The position numbers and the translations under genes were made by a program. DNA of 64,000 bases from Bradyrhizobium retamae (lineage in GTDB: Bacteria > Pseudomonadota > Alphaproteobacteria > Rhizobiales > Xanthobacteraceae). The stretch is taken from positions 124,001 through 188,000 of the forward strand of contig NZ_LLYA01000170.1 in the NCBI RefSeq assembly GCF_001440415.1. Direction: 5' to 3'. The notes under the pieces are model-generated. The model was given only the letters and a program-made list of their open reading frames with translations. It was not told the origin of the DNA and did no database searches. Positions 50,498 through 58,821 of this stretch are shown in pieces (position 1 is the stretch's first letter; every line of letters begins with the position of its first letter).

Positions 50498-50801
50498 TCC
50501 GGAACCTTCCGGTCCGTCCCGAACTCCCGATCTGCCAAAGGCCCGGACGTCAGTCCGGGCCTTTGCTTTTGTTGACATTTTTGCGGTTACAATGCGTCCT
50601 TGGCCGGCGCGGCCGAAAACGGCTGACCTGCCGGGCCGACAGGCCATCGGGTTGGGCGTCGGATGGCCGCAGGCCCAACCGAAATTGAACCGTATCGCGG
50701 CCCGCGCGGCGTGTATCGCCGTTCGAAAACGCATTAGATACGTAAGTGAGATACGTAACGGCGGGACCCGTCCGGGTGTGGTGGAAGAAGGTAGTGATGT
50801 G
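50498..50801. other. rpoZ-rsh intergenic region with rsh leader
   Basis: 304 bp. The rpoZ terminator is at its left end. The rest (from ~50575) is open in one frame into rsh but lacks an internal ribosome site until GGAAGAAGG before 50802, so it is read as promoter and leader. TTGACA occurs at 50572 without a well-spaced -10. Confidence 0.4.
50537..50570 (+). terminator. Rho-independent terminator of rpoZ
   Basis: 12-bp stem AAAGGCCCGGAC/GTCCGGGCCTTT with a GTCA loop, followed by GCTTTT, 39 bp after the rpoZ stop. It separates rpoZ from rsh. Confidence 0.92.
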
Positions 50802-53093
50802 ATGGCGTATTGGCGCCGCAGCTCCCGGCAAATGCAGGCCGCGACCGGCCAGGTCGCGGTTGCGCCGGGGTCGCCCGTGCCGGAGAAGCCGAAATCGCCG
50901 CGTTCGCGAATGATGCGGCAATACGATCTGGTCGAGCGCGTCCGCACGTACAATCCGGATACCAACGAAGACCTGCTCAATCGCGCCTATGTCTACGCCA
51001 TGAAGGCGCATGGCACGCAGATGCGCGCGTCCGGCGATCCCTATTTCTCGCATCCGCTCGAGGTCGCGGCGATCCTGACCAATCTCAAGCTCGACGACGC
51101 CACCATCGTCGCGGCGCTGCTGCACGACACCATCGAGGATACCGAGGCGACGCGCGCCGAGATCGACAATATCTTCGGCCACGAGATCGGCGCGCTGGTC
51201 GAAGGGCTCACCAAGCTGAAGCGGCTGGAGCTGGTCTCGCGCGAAGCCAAGCAGGCCGAGAACCTGCGCAAGCTCTTGCTGGCGATCGCCGACGACGTCC
51301 GCGTGCTTCTGATCAAGCTCGCCGATCGCCTGCATAACATGCGCACGCTGGAATTCGTGCCGCACGCCTCGCGCCGCCGCATTGCCGAGGAGACGCTCGA
51401 TATCTATGCGCCGCTCGCTGGTCGCATGGGTATGCATGAGATGCGCGAGGAACTGGAAGATCTATCCTTCCACGTGCTCGATCCCGAAGCCTATGCGGTG
51501 GTGAAGCAGCGGCTCGACGCGCTTGCCGACCGCAACCGTAATCTGATCGGCGAGATCGAAAGCCAGCTCTCCAAGAACCTGCAGAAGAACGGGATCACTG
51601 CGCGCGTCTATGGCCGCCGCAAGCAGCCGTTCTCGATCTGGACCAAAATGGAGCGCAAGTCGGTCGGCTTCGAGCAACTGTCCGACATCTACGGCTTCCG
51701 CATCATTCTAAACGACGCAGAGTCTTGCTACCGCGCGCTTGGCGTGGTGCACACCACCTGGCCGGTGGTGCCGGGGCGTTTCAAGGACTACATCTCGACA
51801 CCGAAGCAGAACGACTATCGCTCGCTGCACACCACCGTGATCGGACCCGGCAACCAGCGTGTCGAGCTGCAGATCCGCACCGAGGAAATGAACCAGATCG
51901 CCGAATTCGGCATTGCAGCACATGCCTTCTACAAGGAAGGCATGGGCTCGCCGACCGAGCGGCTCAAGCACGAATCCAACGCCTTTGCCTGGCTGCGCCA
52001 CACCGTCGGCATCCTTTCCGAAAGCGCCAATCCGGAAGAGTTTCTTGAGCACACCAAGCTCGAATTGTTCCACGACCAGGTGTTCTGCTTCACCCCGAAG
52101 GGCAAACTGATCGCGCTGCCGCGGCAGGCCAATGTGATCGACTTCGCCTATGCCGTGCATACTGATGTCGGCAACTCAGCGGTCGGCTGCAAGATCAACG
52201 GCAAGTTCGCGCCGCTGTCGTCCGAATTGCAGAACGGCGACGAGGTCGAGGTGTTGACCTCGCAGGCGCAGTCGGCGCCCCCCTCGGCCTGGGAATCGCT
52301 TGCGGTCACCGGCAAGGCCCGCGCCGCGATCCGCCGCGCCACGCGTACCGCGGTGCGCGATCAATATGCGGGACTAGGCCGGCGCATCGTCGACCGCCTG
52401 TTTGTCCGTGCCAAGATCGAATACGCCGACGACAAGCTGAAGGGTGCATTGCCGCGCCTGGCGCGCGCCTCGATCGAGGACGTGATGGCCTCCGTCGGAC
52501 GGGGTGAACTGAAGGCCTCCGACGTCGCCCGCGCGATGTACCCGGACTACAAGGAAGAGCGGTTGGTGAAGTACGGGGCCAAGAAGAGCCTCGCGGTGAA
52601 ATTGAAGCTGAAGTCGCCGCCGCAACCGGCGCGCAGCACCTCTGTGATCCCGGTGCGCGGCATCAATTCGGATTTGCCGGTGAAATTTGCGCCGAACGGC
52701 GGTGCGGTTCCGGGCGACCGCATCGTCGGCATCGTCACGCCGGGCGAGGGGATCACGATCTATCCGATCCAGTCGCCGGCGTTGAAGGATTTCGAGGAGG
52801 AGCCGGAGCGCTGGCTCGACGTGCGCTGGGATATCGATGAATCCATGCCGCAGCGTTTCCCGGCGCGGATCCTGGTGCACAACGTCAACGAGCCCGGCAG
52901 CCTCGCCCAGGTCGCCACCGTGATCGCCGAGCACGACGGCAATATCGACAATATCAGCATGTCGCGCCGCTCGCCCGATTTCACCGAGTTGACCATCGAT
53001 CTCGAGGTCTATGACCTCAAGCATCTCAGTGCAATTATCGCTCAATTGCGTGCCAAGGCCGTCGTCGCCAAGGTCGAGCGCGTCAATGGGTAG
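50802..53093 (+). CDS. rsh: Bifunctional (p)ppGpp synthetase/hydrolase (RelA/SpoT homologue)
   Basis: 763 residues. Hydrolase HD domain: YFSHPLEVAAIL and HDTIEDTE (His108-Asp109, Glu112-Asp113). Synthetase domain: RKQPFSIWTKMERKSVGFEQ and RFKDYISTPKQNDYRSLHTT at ~326-345; RFKD is the motif of dual-function enzymes, not of RelA (EFDD). TGS (VFCFTPKGKLIALPRQANVI) and C-terminal ACT (RILVHNVNEPGSLAQVATV) follow. Sole RSH expected in this group, so it sets all stringent-response ppGpp. Start at 50802 follows GGAAGAAGGTAGTG; a longer frame to 50592 lacks support; Met37-38 (MMRQYDLVER) is an alternative start. Confidence 0.95.
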   Translation: MAYWRRSSRQMQAATGQVAVAPGSPVPEKPKSPRSRMMRQYDLVERVRTYNPDTNEDLLNRAYVYAMKAHGTQMRASGDPYFSHPLEVAAILTNLKLDDATIVAALLHDTIEDTEATRAEIDNIFGHEIGALVEGLTKLKRLELVSREAKQAENLRKLLLAIADDVRVLLIKLADRLHNMRTLEFVPHASRRRIAEETLDIYAPLAGRMGMHEMREELEDLSFHVLDPEAYAVVKQRLDALADRNRNLIGEIESQLSKNLQKNGITARVYGRRKQPFSIWTKMERKSVGFEQLSDIYGFRIILNDAESCYRALGVVHTTWPVVPGRFKDYISTPKQNDYRSLHTTVIGPGNQRVELQIRTEEMNQIAEFGIAAHAFYKEGMGSPTERLKHESNAFAWLRHTVGILSESANPEEFLEHTKLELFHDQVFCFTPKGKLIALPRQANVIDFAYAVHTDVGNSAVGCKINGKFAPLSSELQNGDEVEVLTSQAQSAPPSAWESLAVTGKARAAIRRATRTAVRDQYAGLGRRIVDRLFVRAKIEYADDKLKGALPRLARASIEDVMASVGRGELKASDVARAMYPDYKEERLVKYGAKKSLAVKLKLKSPPQPARSTSVIPVRGINSDLPVKFAPNGGAVPGDRIVGIVTPGEGITIYPIQSPALKDFEEEPERWLDVRWDIDESMPQRFPARILVHNVNEPGSLAQVATVIAEHDGNIDNISMSRRSPDFTELTIDLEVYDLKHLSAIIAQLRAKAVVAKVERVNG

Positions 53094-53100
53094 GCGATAT

Positions 53101-53204
53101 CGTCATTGCAGGGCAAAAGCGCGAAGCGCGTCTCTTGCACTGAGCGATCCGGCAATCCATCCTTCTCAAGTAGATGGATGCGCGGGTCACGCCCGCGCAT
53201 GACG
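53101..53204. repeat. Intergenic palindromic element, CGTCATTGC...GCATGACG
   Basis: Ends CGTCATTGCAGGGC and GCCCGCGCATGACG pair imperfectly. Contains AATCCATCC and AAGCGCGAAGCGCG blocks like those of the element at 57207. Fills the rsh-pdxJ gap, ending beside the pdxJ leader. Confidence 0.55.
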
Positions 53205-53250
53205 TTCTGTGCTATCGAAGTCGCCCGTAAGCTTGCCTGTGAGTCCGGTC

Positions 53251-54015
53251 ATGCCCGTTCCTCCGCTCCGTCTCGGCGTTAATGTCGACCACGTCGCCAC
53301 CTTGCGCAACGCGCGGCGCGGCGAGCGGCCGGATCCGGTGCGCGCCGCGCTGCTCGCGATCGAGGCAGGCGCCGACGGCATCACCGCGCATCTGCGTGAA
53401 GACCGCCGGCACATCCGCGACAGCGACATGGCCCGGCTGAAGGCCGAAATATCAAAACCGCTGAATTTCGAGATGGCGGCAACGGAAGACATGCTGCGGA
53501 TTTCGCTCGCGATAAAACCCCACGCCGTATGCCTGGTGCCGGAGCGCCGCGAAGAACTCACCACCGAGGGCGGATTGGACGTGGTCGGCCAGCACAACGT
53601 GCTGGCCCCGTTCATCGCGCGGCTCAACGATGCCGGCATCCGGGTGTCGCTGTTTATCGCCGCCGACCCGCCGCAGATCGAGATGGCGGCAAAGTTGCGC
53701 GCGCCCGTGATCGAGATCCACACCGGCGGCTGGTGCGACGCCGTGGTCGATGGCCACGCTGACAAGGCCGAGGCGGAATGGCGGCGGATCGTCGAGGGCG
53801 CCGCCTTGGCGCGCGCGGCGGGGCTGGAGGTCTATGCCGGCCATGGCCTCGACTACCAGACCGCGGAGACGATTTCAGCGCTGCCCGAGATCGCCGAGCT
53901 CAACATCGGCTATTTCATGATGGGGGAGGCCCTGTTCGTCGGCCTTGGCGAGACTGTGCGGCAGATGCGCTCCGCAATGGACCGCGGCCGCCAGAAAGTC
54001 GCGGGCCGGCCATGA
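53251..54015 (+). CDS. pdxJ: Pyridoxine 5'-phosphate synthase
   Basis: 254 residues, TIM barrel. LRLGVNVDHVATLRNARRGE opens the barrel, with GADGITAHLREDRRHI, CLVPERREELTTEGGLDV and VYAGHGLDYQTAETI. Joins deoxyxylulose 5-phosphate and 3-amino-1-hydroxyacetone phosphate, the last step of DXP-dependent vitamin B6 synthesis. The start at 53251 is the one giving family length; a GTG at 53209 would add 14 residues. Its stop overlaps the acpS ATG. Confidence 0.95.
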   Translation: MPVPPLRLGVNVDHVATLRNARRGERPDPVRAALLAIEAGADGITAHLREDRRHIRDSDMARLKAEISKPLNFEMAATEDMLRISLAIKPHAVCLVPERREELTTEGGLDVVGQHNVLAPFIARLNDAGIRVSLFIAADPPQIEMAAKLRAPVIEIHTGGWCDAVVDGHADKAEAEWRRIVEGAALARAAGLEVYAGHGLDYQTAETISALPEIAELNIGYFMMGEALFVGLGETVRQMRSAMDRGRQKVAGRP

Positions 54016-54431
54016 TCATCGGCATCGGTTCCGACCTGATCGACATCACACGGGTTGCCAAGGTGATCGAGCGCCATGGTGACCGCTTCCTCGACCGTAT
54101 CTTTACCGACACCGAGCGCGCCAAGGCGGCGCGCCGCGCCAACAGCGAAAAAATGGTGGTCGCGACCTATGCCAAGCGGTTCGCGGCCAAGGAGGCCTGT
54201 TCCAAGGCGCTCGGCACCGGCATCCGGCGTGGCGTCTGGTGGCGGGACATGGGGGTGGTGAACATGCCGGGGGGACGGCCGACCATGAAACTCACCGGCG
54301 GCGCGCTGGCCCGGCTCGAAGCGCTGACGCCGGATGGCTTTGAAGCGCGAATCGATCTGTCAATCACCGACGACTGGCCGCTGGCGCAGGCCTTCGTCAT
54401 AATTTCGGCGGTCGCACCCGGCAAATCATGA
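54012..54431 (+). CDS. acpS: Holo-[acyl-carrier-protein] synthase
   Basis: 139 residues. MIIGIGSDLIDITRVAKVIE has the metal-binding Asp8; KRFAAKEACSKALGTGIR holds the catalytic Glu and Lys. It transfers phosphopantetheine from CoA to apo-ACP. ATGA overlap with pdxJ means coupled translation. Slightly longer than the ~125-residue average because of an insertion around WWRDMGVVNMPGGRP. Confidence 0.95.
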   Translation: MIIGIGSDLIDITRVAKVIERHGDRFLDRIFTDTERAKAARRANSEKMVVATYAKRFAAKEACSKALGTGIRRGVWWRDMGVVNMPGGRPTMKLTGGALARLEALTPDGFEARIDLSITDDWPLAQAFVIISAVAPGKS

Positions 54432-54714
54432 GCCGCGCAGGCGTTTGCGTCGGGGAAGCGGGAAAACTAAAAATCATTGAGATATCAATGGATTATAAAG
54501 TTTTGACAAGGCGCTTGATTGCGCGCCCACCAACAACCGTCTAAAAACGCCGCCAACGACCTGTTCGAGCCAGGGCCGATTCCGGTTACCGTCGGAATTG
54601 GCTCTCAATATCAGTTATCTAGACCATTTTCCTGACGCGAACGTATTTTGCGATTCGCGTGCGGAAAACGTTCTGCCACCGTGCGGGCTGGGGCCCGCGG
54701 GAATTGGGAAAGCG

Positions 54715-55473
54715 ATGAGCGTGACATCCGGCACAAAATCTGAAAGCGGCTTGGGTGAAACCATCCGCGTCGTCATCCACGCTCTTCTGATCGCGCTCGT
54801 GATCCGCACCTTCCTGTTCCAGCCGTTCAACATCCCTTCGGGATCGATGAAGGCGACGCTTCTGGTCGGCGATTACCTGTTCGTCTCGAAATATTCCTAC
54901 GGCTACAGCCACTATTCCATTCCATTGTCGCCGCCACTGTTCTCGGGCCGCATCTTCGGCTCGGAGCCGAACCGCGGCGACATCGTCGTGTTCCGTCTGC
55001 CGAAGGACGACTCCACCGATTACATCAAGCGCGTGATCGGCTTGCCGGGCGACCGCATCCAGATGCGCGAGGGGCTGCTCCACATCAACGACAAGCCGGT
55101 CAAGCGCGAGCGGCTTTCCGACTTCATCGGCGAGGACCCCTGCGGCTCCGACGCCACCGCACGCGTCAAGCGCTGGAAGGAAACGCTGCCGAACGGCGTC
55201 AGTTATGAATCGCTCGATTGCGTCGACAACGGTTTCTACGACAACACCAACGTCTATACCGTGCCCCCCGGCCACTTCTTCATGATGGGCGACAATCGCG
55301 ACAACTCCACCGATAGCCGCGTGCTGTCGGCGGTGGGCTACGTACCGTTCGAAAACATCGTCGGCCGGGCGCAGATGATCTTCTTCTCCATTGCCGAGGG
55401 CGAACACGCCTGGATGTTCTGGCGCTGGCCGACCGCCGTGCGCTGGAATCGCCTATTCACAATTGTGCGATGA
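54715..55473 (+). CDS. lepB: Signal peptidase I
   Basis: 252 residues. N-terminal membrane helix VVIHALLIALVIRTFLF, nucleophile Ser44 in IPSGSMKATL, general base Lys in DYIKRVIGLPGDRI, and MGDNRDNSTDSR (box E). Cleaves Sec and Tat signal peptides. The start is set at 54715 (MSVTSGTKSESG), after GGGAAAGCG; upstream in-frame codons to 54598 are unlikely. A 283-bp AT-rich gap before it should carry a promoter. The stop overlaps the rnc ATG by 4 bp. Confidence 0.94.
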   Translation: MSVTSGTKSESGLGETIRVVIHALLIALVIRTFLFQPFNIPSGSMKATLLVGDYLFVSKYSYGYSHYSIPLSPPLFSGRIFGSEPNRGDIVVFRLPKDDSTDYIKRVIGLPGDRIQMREGLLHINDKPVKRERLSDFIGEDPCGSDATARVKRWKETLPNGVSYESLDCVDNGFYDNTNVYTVPPGHFFMMGDNRDNSTDSRVLSAVGYVPFENIVGRAQMIFFSIAEGEHAWMFWRWPTAVRWNRLFTIVR

Positions 55474-56282
55474 ACGACGAGACAGCGATCATTCCTGACA
55501 CATCGGCCCCCGGCGGGCCGGGCCAGCAGGCGGATGCGCCCCGCGAAGCTGCGCCGAAGAAGAAGCGCGGCAAGGCCGGCGCGAAGGCTGCGGCTGCCGC
55601 GATCGAGGGGCGCATCGGCTACAAATTTTCCGATCCGACGTTGCTGACGACCGCCTTTACCCATGTCTCGGCCTTGAAGCCCGCGACCCGACATCGCGCC
55701 GACAGTTATCAGCGGCTGGAGTTCCTCGGCGACCACGTGCTCGGGCTGATTATCTCCGACATGCTGTATCGCGCCTATCCGAGGGCGGACGAAGGCGAAT
55801 TGTCCAAACGTCTCGCCGACCTCGTGCGCAAGGAAAGCTGCGCCGACGTCGCCAAATCGCTGGGGCTGCTCGATGACATCAAGCTTGGCGCGGTGGGCGC
55901 AGGGGCGGGCGCGCGCCTGCGCAAATCCGTTCTCGGTGATATCTGCGAGGCGGTGATCGGGGCGATCTATCTCGACGGCGGCTATGCGGCGGCGTCGCAA
56001 TTCGTCGAGCGCAACTGGCTGGAGCGGATGCGCAAACCGCGCCGGCCGCTGCGCGATCCCAAGACGGTGCTGCAGGAATGGGCCCAGAGCAAGGGCTTGC
56101 CGACGCCGGTCTATCGCGAGATCGAGCGCACCGGGCCGCATCACGACCCGCAATTCCGCGTCGCTGTCGACTTGCCGGGACTGGCGCCCGCCGAAGGCGT
56201 CGGCGGCTCCAAGCGCGCAGCCGAGAAGGTGGCAGCCTCCGTGATGATCGAACGCGAAGGTGTCGGCGGCAATGACAGTTGA
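55470..56282 (+). CDS. rnc: Ribonuclease III
   Basis: 270 residues. N-terminal ~45-residue Lys/Ala-rich extension (KKKRGKAGAKAAAAA), then the catalytic domain with signature YQRLEFLGDHVLGL and GDICEAVIGAIYLDGG carrying the second Asp/Glu pair. The C-terminal double-stranded-RNA-binding domain begins PKTVLQEWAQSKGLPTPVY. Processes rRNA and structured mRNA. Coupled to lepB (ATGA) and overlaps era by 11 bp; lepB-rnc-era is the classic order. Confidence 0.95.
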   Translation: MNDETAIIPDTSAPGGPGQQADAPREAAPKKKRGKAGAKAAAAAIEGRIGYKFSDPTLLTTAFTHVSALKPATRHRADSYQRLEFLGDHVLGLIISDMLYRAYPRADEGELSKRLADLVRKESCADVAKSLGLLDDIKLGAVGAGAGARLRKSVLGDICEAVIGAIYLDGGYAAASQFVERNWLERMRKPRRPLRDPKTVLQEWAQSKGLPTPVYREIERTGPHHDPQFRVAVDLPGLAPAEGVGGSKRAAEKVAASVMIEREGVGGNDS

Positions 56283-57198
56283 ACCCGTATCCGGCGCGTC
56301 TGCCGAGACCCGCTGCGGTTTCGTCGCGCTGATCGGCGCCCCCAACGTCGGCAAATCCACCCTTGTCAATGCGTTGGTCGGCTCCAAGGTCACCATCGTC
56401 TCGCGCAAGGTGCAGACGACACGCGCGCTGATCCGCGGTATCGTGATCGAGGACAATGCGCAGATCATTCTGGTCGACACGCCCGGCATTTTCTTGCCAA
56501 AGCGGCGGCTGGACCGGGCCATGGTGTCGACCGCCTGGAGCGGGGCCCACGATGCCGACCTGGTCTGCGTGCTGCTCGACGCCAAGGCCGGAATCGATGA
56601 GGAGGCCGACGCGATCCTGAACAAGCTTGCGACGGTTGCGCACCCGAAAATCCTGGTGCTGAACAAGATCGACTTGATCCCGCGCGAGAAGCTACTGGCG
56701 CTGGCGCAGGCCGCCAATGAGCGGATGAAGTTCGAGCACACCTTCATGATCTCGGCACTGTCGGGCGACGGTGTCGCCGACCTGCGCAAGACGCTCGCAA
56801 AGAGCGTGCCGCCGGGTCCATTTCATTATCCCGAGGACCAGATGTCGGATGCTCCGCTGCGGCATCTGGCGGCGGAAATCACCCGGGAAAAGATCTACCG
56901 CCAGCTTCACCAGGAACTGCCGTATCAATCGACCGTTGAGACCGATAGCTGGACCGAGCGCAAGGACAAGTCGGTCCGGATCGAACAGACGATCTTTGTC
57001 GAGCGCGAGAGCCAGCGCAAGATCGTGCTCGGCAAAGGCGGCGCCACCATCAAGTCGATCGGCGCGGAGTCGCGGAAGGAGCTCGCCGAAATTGTCGGCG
57101 TGCCCGTGCACCTGTTTCTGTTCGTCAAGGTGCGCGAGAACTGGGGCGACGACCCCGACCGCTACCGGGAAATGGGGCTGGAGTTCCCCAAGGAATAG
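56272..57198 (+). CDS. era: GTPase Era
   Basis: 308 residues. G1 GAPNVGKST, G2 around TTRALIRGI, G3 DTPGI, G4 NKID, then the KH domain with VLGKGGATIKSIGAESRKEL. Binds the 3' end of 16S rRNA in 30S assembly. ATG at 56272 is chosen; a GTG at 56260 adds only four residues. Overlaps the end of rnc. A palindromic repeat follows at once. Confidence 0.95.
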   Translation: MTVEPVSGASAETRCGFVALIGAPNVGKSTLVNALVGSKVTIVSRKVQTTRALIRGIVIEDNAQIILVDTPGIFLPKRRLDRAMVSTAWSGAHDADLVCVLLDAKAGIDEEADAILNKLATVAHPKILVLNKIDLIPREKLLALAQAANERMKFEHTFMISALSGDGVADLRKTLAKSVPPGPFHYPEDQMSDAPLRHLAAEITREKIYRQLHQELPYQSTVETDSWTERKDKSVRIEQTIFVERESQRKIVLGKGGATIKSIGAESRKELAEIVGVPVHLFLFVKVRENWGDDPDRYREMGLEFPKE

Positions 57199-57206
57199 TG
57201 AGGGCG

Positions 57207-57323
57207 CGTCATTGCGAGCCACCCGGTCGGCGCGAAGCGCCGCCGGATGACGGGCTCCGCGAAGCAATCCATACAGCCGCAGAAAGATGGATAGCTTCGT
57301 CGCATTCGCTCCTCGAAATGACG
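57207..57323. repeat. Intergenic repeat, CGTCATTGCGAG family
   Basis: Ends CGTCATTGCGAGCCACC and CTCCTCGAAATGACG. The inside has GGCGCGAAGCGCC and GCGAAGCAATCCAT paired with ATGGATAGCTTCGTCGC. High-copy-type element of Bradyrhizobium and relatives (from memory). Nine bases after era. Confidence 0.75.
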
Positions 57324-57364
57324 GGGCTAGGAACATGACCCACCAATTACCAAGAACGAGCCCG

Positions 57365-57745
57365 ATGACCGTACCGAGAAACGTGCTGTGGTTTGAGGTT
57401 TTGCTGTATCTGTCGCTAACGCTGGATGCGGTGTCAGTGGCGTTCCAGGATCGCACGCCGACCCCGAAGATGACGGAGCAGATGATCGGCACCGGAACGC
57501 TGATGGCGGCCGGCCTGATTCTGCTGTTGGTCTATCTCGTCCGGCTCGCCGCCGAGCACCGCAAGAACTGGCCACGCTGGGTGCTCACCGCGGTGCTGGT
57601 GCTGTCGGTGATTTCGCTTGCGCAAATGATCGGCGAGAAGGGCATTCAGTTCGACAGCGGCATCGAAGTGATCTCCTGCGCGCTGACTGCGGCGGGGCTG
57701 TATTTTTCGTTCACCGGCGATGCGGTGGGGTGGTTCAACGAGTGA
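57365..57745 (+). CDS. Hypothetical membrane protein
   Basis: 126 residues from ATG 57365 (MTVPRNVLWFEV). Four hydrophobic segments: VLLYLSLTLDAVSVAF, MIGTGTLMAAGLILLLVYLV, WVLTAVLVLSVISLAQMI, IEVISCALTAAGLYFSF. Loops are short; the third segment is flanked by RKNWPR. No known family named with confidence. Two upstream in-frame ATGs (57287, 57335) lie inside or beside the repeat and are not used. It separates era from recO, where a small membrane gene is not usual. Confidence 0.7.
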   Translation: MTVPRNVLWFEVLLYLSLTLDAVSVAFQDRTPTPKMTEQMIGTGTLMAAGLILLLVYLVRLAAEHRKNWPRWVLTAVLVLSVISLAQMIGEKGIQFDSGIEVISCALTAAGLYFSFTGDAVGWFNE

Positions 57746-57875
57746 TGCAGGGCTGCGGTAGGGGGCAAAGGCGCTCGGCGCCGTGCCCACCATCTATCCA
57801 GTGGCTCGTCGTGGATGGTGGCCACGCTACGCTTTGCCCACCCTACAGGCTCCCAAATCCTGTAAGCTCCCGCCC

Positions 57876-58628
57876 ATGGAATGGACCGACGAAGGCATCG
57901 TGCTGGGCGTACGGCGGCATGGCGAATCCTCCGCCATCGTCGAGCTCTTGACGCGCGGGCATGGCCGACATCTCGGCCTGGTGCGCGCCGGTGCCTCCTC
58001 GCGGATGCGGCCGCTGCTGCAGCCCGGCAACAGCGTCACCGCCGTGTGGCGGGCGCGGCTCGACGAACATCTCGGTACCTACGCCATCGAGGGCACGCGG
58101 CTGCGCGCCGCAACGCTGCTCGCGTCCTCGCATGCGGTCTATGGCGTTACCCATCTGGCCGCACTGGCGCGGCTGCTGCCGGAACGTGACCCGCACGAGG
58201 ACATCTACGAGATGCTCGACCGCACGCTGGACGACTTCGACGACGCCGGCGGCGCGGCGGCGCACCTGATCCGGTTCGAGCTCGCGATGCTCGCCGAGCT
58301 CGGCTTCGGCCTCGATCTGGAAAACTGCGCCGCGACCGGCGCGACCTCCGACCTGATCTATGTCTCGCCGAAATCCGGCGGCGCCGTCTCGCGGGAGGCC
58401 GGCGAGCCCTATCGGGATCGCCTGCTGCGGTTGCCGGCCTTCCTGCGCGAAGGCGAGGCCGGGGCGAACAGTTGGTCGGACCAGGACCTGCAGGACGGTT
58501 TTCGCCTGACCGGCCTGTTCCTGCTCCGCCACGTGCTGGAGCCGCGCGGGCAGGGCCATTCCGACGCCCGGGACGGGTTCATCAATGCGGTGACGCGGCA
58601 TCGGGCGCGAATCAGTTCGTCGGCCTGA
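57876..58628 (+). CDS. recO: DNA repair protein RecO
   Basis: 250 residues. N-terminal OB fold: MEWTDEGIVLGVRRHGESSA, VELLTRGHGRHLGLVRAGAS. C-terminal helical part has GFGLDLENCAATGATSDLIY and LTGLFLLRHVLEPRGQ. Anneals SSB-coated DNA and loads RecA with RecR. The start at 57876 follows AAGCTCCCGCCC and agrees with the family; longer in-frame starts lie in repeat-like sequence (57780-57846) that resembles the GTAGGGTGGGC family. Confidence 0.94.
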   Translation: MEWTDEGIVLGVRRHGESSAIVELLTRGHGRHLGLVRAGASSRMRPLLQPGNSVTAVWRARLDEHLGTYAIEGTRLRAATLLASSHAVYGVTHLAALARLLPERDPHEDIYEMLDRTLDDFDDAGGAAAHLIRFELAMLAELGFGLDLENCAATGATSDLIYVSPKSGGAVSREAGEPYRDRLLRLPAFLREGEAGANSWSDQDLQDGFRLTGLFLLRHVLEPRGQGHSDARDGFINAVTRHRARISSSA

Positions 58629-58644
58629 ACCCGCTGCCGTAACC

Positions 58645-58760
58645 CGTCGTCCCTGCGAACGCAGGAGCCATATGCCGCAGTGGTCGTTTGGTGCCGGGCT
58701 GTCGAGTCATTTTTCCAACAAACACCTGTGGTTAGGGGCCCCTGCGTTCGCAGGGACGAC
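58645..58760. repeat. Intergenic palindromic repeat, CCCTGCG/CGCAGGG family (copy 2)
   Basis: CGTCGTCCCTGCGAACGCAGG at the left and CCTGCGTTCGCAGGGACGAC at the right are reverse complements over 19 bp or more. Each arm also contains its own smaller dyad. Same family as 4343-4480 and 61091-61232. Confidence 0.85.
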
Positions 58761-58821
58761 ATCAGAAAATTGCATCGGCATACGTCTTGCCGGATTTATC
58801 AGCAGAGTCTAACCCCTCCCC